A stretch of 7,325 nt of DNA from assembly GCA_964587525.1 (NCBI GenBank), contig CAZPLZ010000164.1, forward strand, positions 1-7,325, written 5' to 3'. A program made the position numbers and the translations under genes. Under the pieces are notes generated by a model, which was not told the origin of the DNA, did not search any database, and saw nothing but the letters and a program-made list of their open reading frames with translations. This DNA is from CAZPLZ01 sp964587525. Its GTDB lineage: Bacteria > Oederibacteriota > CAKKQC01. Shown one piece after another: positions 1 to 5,193 of the stretch (position 1 is the first letter of the stretch; each line of letters begins with the position of its first letter).

Positions 1-1573
1 GGTACAAGTACTTCAGCACGGTCTCACGCTCCCCCCGCTTGAGCAGTTCAACGGCCAACTTGTAGTCAAATACGAGCTCACCAATATCAGAAATGCAGGG
101 AATAGTCCCAGCAGCAATGAGATGTTCCTTGGCCTTCTTGACATTTCCAGACTTCAGTGCCACGGTTCCCAGGATTATATGGGCGTGGTGATGCCGTTCA
201 GCGCATAGAAAATCGAGACGATCCAACGAAGCCTCGTCGAGTGTCATCTCCGCGTAGCGTCGAGCCTTCGCGTAGTCGTCGAGCCTAAGCGCCAGACGTG
301 CCGCCGTCAACGTCCCATGAGCCGGCAACCCAGCATCACGCTGCAGGGCAATATACTGCTCATATTCGGCAAGAGCCTCTCTGTTCAAGGCGATCTGCGA
401 AGCGTCAGACCGCCCCTTCCCTTCCTTTAGTTCTGCAATTCTGTGAGAAGACTCATAGTGGACCCCCAGCGCATAAGACCAGGCGGGCTCTTTCGGCTCA
501 AGTGCTTTGAGTTGCTTTAACAGAACTTCTCTCTGATCCTTATCCGCTATCCTAAAGTAGTTTGCGGCATTGGCGACGATCTTAATGTTTTTCGGACGCT
601 GGGCAAGATGCTCCAACCAGATCTGCTTTCCTTCCTCGTAAACCGTTCCGTTCATCTTCGGACTCGGATGCAGCCAGAAATGCATATTGGCAACTAGGGC
701 AGAATCCGGCATATGACGAATCATCCACAGTACATGATCGTGGTAACGCCTCTTAGCTTTCTCAGATTTAAATCTCGCCCCAGAATAGTAAGAGATCACG
801 ATTGCGCGAGCCTCTTCGTCATTGGGATTCTCAGCGAGGTGGCGCTCAAACGCTTCAATCTCCCCGTCCTTCAAGCGCCATCCACGTGTTTCGAATGCGG
901 CAAACTTTGATACACACTGCCACAACCACGAGCGGCTCCTGCGCTCATAAGCGTCCAGATCGCGCAACGTATAGGACCATCGTTCATTGTTTGGCTCAAG
1001 CACCTTTGCGCGTCGATAGAGAGTACGTTGATTTTCAACATCCTCGGCATACAATGCGGCATTTCCAAGCACACGTGCGCTCTCTGGATACTCCTCTACC
1101 TTCTCCCGCCATAGGCGCTGAAGTTCCTCGCATGGTTTCCCATCCAAGTACGGATGGGGATCGCACTGCATAGAAACTGACCCGAACACCTGCGTACCGG
1201 GAGCGTTCTCAACAATCCACTTGAGATGCCGCAAGCGCGCGACGTTCGCTTCCCCGTCTTCATACATGGCTGAGCGGTAGTAACCAAGAAGGCGAACACG
1301 GCTTTCAAGGTCCTCGGGGTGCGTCTTAAGTACTTCCTCGAACTTCCGGGCCTGTTTCGGTTTGAGGGATGCCCCAATATGCATTTGGACGTACGCCGAT
1401 TCCTCAGGGTTGAGTGGTCCCACCGGGATCACCAGGCCGGCTTCATGTCGATAGGGGCTAATCTGACGGGCGCTGCAACCAATGAGCAAGAACACAGCAA
1501 GAAAGTACACGAGGTACTGCCCCAGGCAGCCCGACTTCAATTTCGCTTCATCGCTCTGCTTGTTTCCCCACAT
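1..1573 (-). CDS. TPR-like repeat lipoprotein, C-terminus cut by window edge
   Basis: The frame stays open for 524 codons from an ATG at 1573 to the left edge, with no stop. Residues 1-33 form a lipoprotein signal: a polar start with lysines (K5, K11, K13), a hydrophobic stretch at about 20-31 (YLVYFLAVFLLI), then lipobox L30-I31-G32-C33. The mature protein would be lipid-anchored at Cys33 and exposed in the envelope. Two similar modules of about 125 residues follow (about 77-204 and 241-370). A helical TPR-like C-terminal part (about 395-520) contains HIILGTVALKSGNVKKAKEH and a GERETVLKYL stretch. From memory, related bacterial TPR proteins end shortly after such a stretch, so perhaps only 20-40 residues are missing. 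GGAAGG lies just 3 nt before the ATG, which is tight. In-frame GTG (1609) and TTG (codon 12) are alternative starts. It begins 73 nt after the antitoxin stop and may be cotranscribed. The family is inferred and the molecular role is unknown; protein-protein interaction is likely. Confidence 0.85.
   Translation of the reverse strand, partial: MWGNKQSDEAKLKSGCLGQYLVYFLAVFLLIGCSARQISPYRHEAGLVIPVGPLNPEESAYVQMHIGASLKPKQARKFEEVLKTHPEDLESRVRLLGYYRSAMYEDGEANVARLRHLKWIVENAPGTQVFGSVSMQCDPHPYLDGKPCEELQRLWREKVEEYPESARVLGNAALYAEDVENQRTLYRRAKVLEPNNERWSYTLRDLDAYERRSRSWLWQCVSKFAAFETRGWRLKDGEIEAFERHLAENPNDEEARAIVISYYSGARFKSEKAKRRYHDHVLWMIRHMPDSALVANMHFWLHPSPKMNGTVYEEGKQIWLEHLAQRPKNIKIVANAANYFRIADKDQREVLLKQLKALEPKEPAWSYALGVHYESSHRIAELKEGKGRSDASQIALNREALAEYEQYIALQRDAGLPAHGTLTAARLALRLDDYAKARRYAEMTLDEASLDRLDFLCAERHHHAHIILGTVALKSGNVKKAKEHLIAAGTIPCISDIGELVFDYKLAVELLKRGERETVLKYLY
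464..853 (-). repeat. Lipoprotein internal module, copy 2
   Basis: Residues about 241-370 of the lipoprotein. The landmarks are AFERHL, NPNDEEAR, ISYY, DHVLWMIRHMP, a Pro-rich link, IWLEHLAQRP, NAANY, then LEPKEPAWSY. Each aligns with a landmark of copy 1. The copies have diverged at most other positions, so the duplication is old. Confidence 0.7.
962..1345 (-). repeat. Lipoprotein internal module, copy 1
   Basis: Residues about 77-204 of the lipoprotein. The pattern in order is KFEEVL, a Pro-containing turn (HPEDLESR), LLGYY, RHLKWIVENAP, a Pro-rich link, LWREKVEEYP, NAALY, then LEPNNERWSY. The same landmarks recur in the same order about 164-166 residues later. It is probably an all-helical TPR-like unit. 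Confidence 0.7.
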
Positions 1574-1605
1574 AAACCTTCCAATACAACGATGGGTGAT
1601 AACCG

Positions 1606-1650
1606 TCACTCCGCCGCGCTTAGGACGTTGGTGTGAAAGACGACCCTCAA
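1606..1650 (-). pseudogene. Remnant of PIN-domain (VapC-like) toxin
   Basis: A TTG at 1650-1648 overlaps the TGA stop of the upstream antitoxin and opens a frame reading MRVVFHTNVLSAAE, then TGA. PIN-domain toxins of the COG1569 type typically begin like MRVVFDTNVLVSAL, and they follow an RHH antitoxin in exactly this overlapping arrangement. Here the first catalytic Asp is His (CAC instead of GAC) and one residue is missing after NVL. The frame stops after 14 codons, and no PIN-like sequence follows in any frame before the lipoprotein starts. I read it as a decayed, inactive toxin whose body was deleted. The short length leaves a small chance of coincidence, but position, start and residue match all agree. 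Confidence 0.6.
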
Positions 1651-1865
1651 GAGATGATCTTGAAGACGTCCTCGTCTGTGTAGATGCCCCTTGCCTCCGC
1701 GAGCGGCACCAACTTCATACGGATCGCCTGGAACTCCTGGAGCGCCAGGTAGCGCCGCATGGCCTCGCGAGCGAGATCGCTCATCGGCACCCCGCGCTCA
1801 CGGCTGAGGCGCTGGAGCCACCGGCGTTCCTTCGCAGGCAAGCGGATGGTCAGCATGCCGGTCAT
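1647..1865 (-). CDS. RHH/CopG-family antitoxin, partner toxin decayed
   Basis: A protein of 72 residues. The first strand MLTIRLP and the helix region SRERGVPMSDLAREAMRRYL form a ribbon-helix-helix DNA-binding domain (about residues 4-45). The C-terminal tail ends EARGIYTDEDVFKIIS, the toxin-binding style of tail I associate with antitoxins of PIN-domain toxins. The start at 1865 is preferred over a frame extending to 1940 because AGGGGAG lies 4-5 nt upstream and the RHH strand should be near the N-terminus. The job in such pairs is to neutralise the toxin and repress the operon. Here the toxin is reduced to 14 codons, so this is an orphan antitoxin that may still act as a DNA-binding regulator, perhaps also of the lipoprotein downstream. 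Confidence 0.8.
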   Translation of the reverse strand: MTGMLTIRLPAKERRWLQRLSRERGVPMSDLAREAMRRYLALQEFQAIRMKLVPLAEARGIYTDEDVFKIIS

Positions 1866-1975
1866 CGGACTCCCCTGCAAGACCATGTAGCACGCATCAT
1901 AGCAGGAGCCAAACCAGCCCCCGCCCAACGGTTCAAGCATGCCTCACGCCTGTCGTCACTAAGGAATGGAGTCAT
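1862..1975 (-). CDS. Possible 37-residue leader ORF before antitoxin
   Basis: An ATG at 1975 has GGAG six nt upstream and opens 37 codons (begins MTPFLSDDRREACLNRW). The stop TGA overlaps the antitoxin ATG in an ATGA arrangement, as expected for translational coupling. The ribosome site and start lie inside the 25-nt repeat. The product resembles nothing I recognise and has no clear domain. Against it: the candidate antitoxin promoter lies inside this ORF, and the second copy of the repeat gives only a 6-codon ORF. It may be a leader peptide, a relic, or chance. Confidence 0.25.
   Translation of the reverse strand: MTPFLSDDRREACLNRWAGAGLAPAMMRATWSCRGVR
1896..1904 (-). promoter_or_regulatory. 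Candidate extended -10 promoter of orphan antitoxin
   Basis: The minus strand reads TGCTATGAT, an extended -10 (TGn plus TATGAT, one mismatch to TATAAT). Transcription would start about 24 nt before the antitoxin ATG. No good -35 is visible. A TGCTA direct repeat with 12-nt periodicity overlaps it and could be an operator. This is a motif match only. Confidence 0.35.
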
Positions 1976-1990
1976 GTCTTTCTCCGTGTC
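1966..1990. repeat. 25-nt dispersed hairpin repeat, copy A
   Basis: This matches 6403-6427 at 24 of 25 positions. The plus strand has ATGGAG, a 10-nt loop TCATGTCTTT, then CTCCGT and GTC. The arms pair as a 6-bp stem with one U.G wobble on the plus-strand RNA. It lies 10 nt beyond the stop codon of the nucleotidyltransferase gene. Function unknown. Confidence 0.7.
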
Positions 1991-2000
1991 GTAGAGTATC

Positions 2001-2813
2001 TTAGCGAAGATCAAGAACCAACCTTTCCACGGTTCGATATTGATCCAATAAGCCCTTGTCCAAGTCCGGGGCTAGCTCTCCTTGAACTATCCAGAAACAC
2101 TCTGCACACTTCTTTAACCCCGCAATCATGGCCTCCCGATCCATCGGGCCGAAAGTGTCCGTTAAATATCTGAAATAGTCAGACCGCAGTCGCTCACGCA
2201 GGTATTTGTTCTTATCACCAGGTACAGGAGTATATCGCTCCATCAATTCCAGGAGCATCTGCTGTAACCACCAATTTGAGAACCGATACGCGCGAAACAG
2301 ATCTCCCCGCTGAATCTGTTTTGCTGTCCAGGCCATGTTGAACCAGAACACCGACGCGTTGATTTCAAACGGGCCCGCGTCCCGTTCGTCTTCTTCCGGC
2401 TGGACACGCCCAGCGAGCGCCTGCAAGATCAGCTTTGGGTCATAAAGAATCTTTAATCCCGCCGCCACATACGTCCCCAGCGGACATGCGCCCTTAGCAT
2501 CTGCCAATTCCACAGGTGTATAGAAGTGAAAATCACAGTCAAAGAAGCCGGAATAGAAGACCCGGACTTCCCGGGGCATGGTCAACGGGAAAACCAGGAT
2601 GGGCTTCTCAATATCACCGATCCATGCTCCTTTCGTGAGCTCCTGCAAACCATCCTCAGCAACACAGATCAGAAAATCTGCGTCCGAATACTGATCGACC
2701 TTTTCCCCTCTTCCACGGGAGCCTACCAGCGCGATTCCCGATACCTGCGGAAAGGACCTGAAATGCTCCACAACTCGCGCGATGATCTCTTCTGGTGTCT
2801 TTGTGTTCTCCAT
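2001..2813 (-). CDS. Nucleotidyltransferase, aminoglycoside adenylyltransferase-like
   Basis: A protein of 270 residues from the ATG at 2813; a TTG one codon upstream is possible but less likely, and no strong Shine-Dalgarno is present. The N-terminal half carries the polymerase-beta-type nucleotidyltransferase signature: G31-S32 in ALVGSRGRGE, then D44-A-D46 in YSDADF, and a third acidic position at D92 or D94 in FDCDFHF. These residues bind Mg2+ and nucleotide in the family. The C-terminal half (about 140-270) is helical and Trp-rich (FWFNMAWTAKQI, NWWLQQMLLELM). It resembles the accessory domain of streptomycin/aminoglycoside 6-adenylyltransferases and related uncharacterised proteins. All catalytic residues are present, so it is probably active and cytoplasmic, transferring a nucleotide to a small molecule. 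The substrate cannot be told, and resistance is not shown. It stands alone, with about 105 nt of featureless spacer upstream. Confidence 0.8.
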   Translation of the reverse strand: MENTKTPEEIIARVVEHFRSFPQVSGIALVGSRGRGEKVDQYSDADFLICVAEDGLQELTKGAWIGDIEKPILVFPLTMPREVRVFYSGFFDCDFHFYTPVELADAKGACPLGTYVAAGLKILYDPKLILQALAGRVQPEEDERDAGPFEINASVFWFNMAWTAKQIQRGDLFRAYRFSNWWLQQMLLELMERYTPVPGDKNKYLRERLRSDYFRYLTDTFGPMDREAMIAGLKKCAECFWIVQGELAPDLDKGLLDQYRTVERLVLDLR

Positions 2814-2918
2814 CAACAGAATCGTTCTAGCATGTCACGCAGAAAGCATCAGTCTCAACAGTCCAGAACCCGCACATGCGATCGTGCTGTGTGTAGCTCT
2901 GCAGATCCTCAATGCCTC

Positions 2919-3152
2919 CTACTTGCGCCGAAGGATCACGATGTTGAGTCCTTTCGGCTCCGACAGTTTTTTCACCTTGTCCCGCTCAAACCATCCGACA
3001 AATTCAAATTTTCCATTGAGAGCAAGTAGGGTCAGAAATTCTTGAGGGAAGATGATCTTGGTCTCGCTGGTATCCTTAAGTACCAAACACTTCCCGTTCG
3101 CCTTGACATCCATCCTCAGCGTGTCGCGCGTGGTCTGGGCCAGCCTATTCAC
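2919..3152 (-). pseudogene. C-terminal fragment of a SAM-dependent methyltransferase
   Basis: The frame from GTG at 3152 gives 77 residues. The last about 65 look like the end of a class I SAM methyltransferase: a strand-rich stretch (TRDTLRMDV), IIFPQEFLTLLALNG, FEFVGWFERD, and a closing NIVILRRK. The SAM-binding half (DxGxGxG motif) is absent and is not found upstream in any frame. This is therefore a truncated gene, not just a frameshift. AGGAG lies 7 nt before the GTG and overlaps the TAG of the preceding 49-codon ORF, so the fragment could still be translated by coupling. The homology is recognised by pattern only. It belongs to a different subfamily from the intact methyltransferase next door, so it is not a partial copy of that gene. 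A longer open frame to 3308 exists, but its start is a shadow of the ORF at 3163-3312. Confidence 0.5.
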
Positions 3153-3162
3153 TACAAAACTC

Positions 3163-3312
3163 CTATGAGTGGTCTTCACCCGCACCCCACCGCTCCGCAT
3201 GGTCCAGCTCTCCCTCTTCGATGAACCACTTGGCCAATCGAGACACATATTCTGAATCAGGTACAACGCTCCGCTCCTCAGAGAGTCCGCCATCGTTATT
3301 CTCCTCACTCAT
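3163..3312 (-). CDS. Small hypothetical ORF, 49 residues
   Basis: ATG at 3312 (AGAGA seven nt upstream) to TAG at 3163. The sequence is acidic and looks protein-like: an Asp/Glu/Asn-rich start, then an amphipathic helix region around YVSRLAKWFIEEGELDHAER, and ends GAGEDHS. It contains no cysteines or membrane segment. I do not recognise a family. It precedes the methyltransferase tail in a different frame, with its stop inside that fragment's Shine-Dalgarno. It may be a real small protein coupled to the next frame, or the surviving N-terminal piece of a gene broken by a deletion or frameshift. Confidence 0.4.
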   Translation of the reverse strand: MSEENNDGGLSEERSVVPDSEYVSRLAKWFIEEGELDHAERWGAGEDHS

Positions 3313-3384
3313 TCAGCAATCTCTCGTATATTGATACACTTTAACGAAACTATGAGTAGACTTTCTTCGGCAAAGATCGTAACC

Positions 3385-4164
3385 ATGAACCGGCGCATGT
3401 GGAACGAGATGGCGCTCTGGTGGACCGAATCTGTGGCCAAAATTGGGCTTGACGCCAAGTTTTTCCGCAACGGTGGAGTGTCGTTTGATTCGGTCGAGCT
3501 GTTCCCGCAGTTCCAGGCGCCGCCACGCAAGCGAAGACAGATGGACCTTTTGATTAAGCGATTGGCGGGGCCGGTCAAAGGGCGGAAGGTGTTGGACCTC
3601 CAGTGCGGGTGCGGGGAAGCTGCCCTGTCCTGGGCCAATTTGGGTGCCCGCGTATGGGGTCTGGACCGGTCAGACGCCCGGATTAACGAGGCCCAGAAAA
3701 AGGCGCGTGGGGCGCGGGTACGGGTTACCTATGTCAAAGCGAACGCTCTCCGGACGCCGTTCCGAAGCAACTTCTTTGACCTCGTCTACACGGGAGGCGG
3801 GGTCTTATGCTGGATCCCAAACATTTCGCGATGGGGTAAAGAAGTGGCGAGGATACTCAAGCCGGGAGGGAGGTTGGTCCTGCTGGAGTATCACCCCTTT
3901 CTGCATGCGATCACATGGAAGAGACTGCGGCCCCATCTTACGGGTGACTACTTCAACCAGAACGCCGTGATCTACCGGGACAAAGCCGGACGCCCGTCGT
4001 CAGCGGAGACGAACTGGAAAGTCTCGGATGTGGTCAATGTCCTGATCGAGAACAGGATGACGATGCTCAACATGGTGGAGTTTCCCTTTATGTCGCTTTG
4101 GGCAGCCAAACGATTCCGGTTCCCACACCGGATCCTCTTACTTTTTCAGAAGAGAAGGGACTGA
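3385..4164 (+). CDS. Class I SAM-dependent methyltransferase
   Basis: A protein of 259 residues if started at ATG 3385 (MNRRMWNEMA). That start matches how this family usually opens, with Trp-Asn and WW near the N-terminus. ATG 3352 and TTG 3331 are longer options, and none has a good Shine-Dalgarno. The Rossmann fold shows motif I KVLDLQCGCGEAA (69-80), D94 in WGLD for the ribose hydroxyls, FFDLVYTGGGVLCW (130-143), and LKPGGRLVLLEYHP (159-171). Motif I has Gln where most methyltransferases have Gly (DLQCGCG), a variant typical of the VLHLQC...FDLVYTGxGxLCW group. The enzyme should be an active soluble methyltransferase on an unknown small molecule. It is the only plus-strand gene, divergent from the 49-codon ORF across a short A/T-rich gap and convergent with the oxidoreductase. 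It is probably transcribed on its own from that gap. Confidence 0.85.
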   Translation: MNRRMWNEMALWWTESVAKIGLDAKFFRNGGVSFDSVELFPQFQAPPRKRRQMDLLIKRLAGPVKGRKVLDLQCGCGEAALSWANLGARVWGLDRSDARINEAQKKARGARVRVTYVKANALRTPFRSNFFDLVYTGGGVLCWIPNISRWGKEVARILKPGGRLVLLEYHPFLHAITWKRLRPHLTGDYFNQNAVIYRDKAGRPSSAETNWKVSDVVNVLIENRMTMLNMVEFPFMSLWAAKRFRFPHRILLLFQKRRD

Positions 4165-4198
4165 GCCCCGGCTTCAAAGGACACCTCCGGTGGGCTCA
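4162..4198. terminator. Hairpin at convergent gene ends
   Basis: TGAGCCC (4162-4168) and GGGCTCA (4192-4198) are a perfect inverted repeat. An extra CGG/CCG pair inside, after a 2-nt bulge, makes about 10 bp. The left arm holds the stop codon of the methyltransferase; the right arm lies in the last codons of the oxidoreductase. The minus-strand exit is pyrimidine-rich (CCCTTCTCTTCT) but has no true T-run. It could serve as a weak two-way terminator. Confidence 0.35.
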
Positions 4199-5184
4199 GG
4201 CCACACGACGCAATGTTCTCTTGACGAGCGGTGAATTGCCAGGGAGATTTTCAAGGCCGCCAGACCGTCGAGTTCGGTCACAGAAAACGCTACGCCGCGC
4301 TTCAGGCACTCCACAAAATGCCGGTTTTCAGTTAGGTATCCCATGTCTTCAGCCCGATCGGCAGGAACAACGCTCACCTCTTCCCTCTCTGAGCCAGCCG
4401 TTCTTGACCGCACCGCCGAGAGGGTCCACATTCCAGGGCCCTCCACGCAGACCGACCCTTTGGTTCCAATGGCCCCTCTGGTGTTAAAGCTCACGTGGGA
4501 AGACCAACTGACATGGAACGTCGCCACCCCGCCGTTTTTCATGGTCATGATGGCACTCACATTGTCGTCATAGTCCGCCAGCGACGGCAGTGAATTGGAC
4601 ACCTTTCCCTGGACGGTCGAGACCTCACCCCACATCCACCGCAGCAGGTCGATATCATGAGCAACGGACTCAATGGTGATCCCACACAACAGGCCTGGAG
4701 TGATCCGCCAATTGTCTCCCCCCGGCTGGTCACGCGCCATGCGCACGGTCCAGTAGCTCAGCATCTCACCAAGAGCTCCAGACGTGCAGATTTCTTTCAT
4801 CTTCTGAAATGAGGGCCGGAACCGGTGGTTGAAGCCCACCATCATCTTGATGCCGTGCTCGCGCACCGACCGCACGATCGCCTCGCCATCTTCCATCGAC
4901 GTCGCAAGAGGCTTTTCACAAAAGATGGCCTTCCCCGCTTCAGCCGCGGCGACGATGTGCTCCCGGTGCAAGGTCGGCGGGGTACAGATATACACGGCAT
5001 CGACCAGGCCGAAGACTTCCTTGTAGTCCGTCACCGCCCGGGCGCCGCATTGAGCCGCTGTGGCTTGAGCTTTCTCCTGCTGAATATCCGCAACGGCGAC
5101 GATACGGACCTTGGAGAGCTGCGCCAGGCTCTGGACATGAGCTTGAGCGATCCCACCGGCACCGATGATCCCGATCTTGATCAT
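4174..5184 (-). CDS. Gfo/Idh/MocA family NAD(P)-dependent oxidoreductase
   Basis: A protein of 336 residues, full length for the family. The N-terminal Rossmann domain starts IGIIGAGGIAQAH (4-16), the dinucleotide loop, and is followed by VADI (31-34) and VYICTPPTLH (64-73). E90-K91-P92 is the hallmark catalytic-lysine motif. The C-terminal sheet domain starts near 120 (GFNHRFRP), with H176 and D179 in VAHDIDLLRWMWGE as the conserved active-site pair. The residues needed for oxidising or reducing a sugar, inositol or similar hydroxyl are all present; the substrate is unknown. It starts 9 nt after the stop of the acetyltransferase gene, so the two are cotranscribed and possibly act on the same sugar-like compound. 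The Shine-Dalgarno is weak, suggesting translational coupling. The stop is 9 nt from that of the convergent methyltransferase. Confidence 0.9.
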   Translation of the reverse strand: MIKIGIIGAGGIAQAHVQSLAQLSKVRIVAVADIQQEKAQATAAQCGARAVTDYKEVFGLVDAVYICTPPTLHREHIVAAAEAGKAIFCEKPLATSMEDGEAIVRSVREHGIKMMVGFNHRFRPSFQKMKEICTSGALGEMLSYWTVRMARDQPGGDNWRITPGLLCGITIESVAHDIDLLRWMWGEVSTVQGKVSNSLPSLADYDDNVSAIMTMKNGGVATFHVSWSSHVSFNTRGAIGTKGSVCVEGPGMWTLSAVRSRTAGSEREEVSVVPADRAEDMGYLTENRHFVECLKRGVAFSVTELDGLAALKISLAIHRSSREHCVVWPEPTGGVL

Positions 5185-5193
5185 GGGTTCGAT

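Noticed and set aside
298..1636. Several plus-strand and minus-strand ORFs over the left end
   Set aside because: They all overlap the uninterrupted minus-strand lipoprotein frame, which has a signal peptide, repeats and family-like sequence.
2811..2822. Shared CATCAACAGA at the starts of the nucleotidyltransferase and acetyltransferase genes (2811-2820, 6376-6385)
   Set aside because: About 10 nt of identity around a start codon, with no symmetry or extended match; chance is sufficient.
3153..3308. N-terminal extension of the methyltransferase tail to 3308
   Set aside because: In this stretch the alternative frame (49-codon ORF) gives the more protein-like sequence; the extension is Ser/Arg/Trp-rich shadow.
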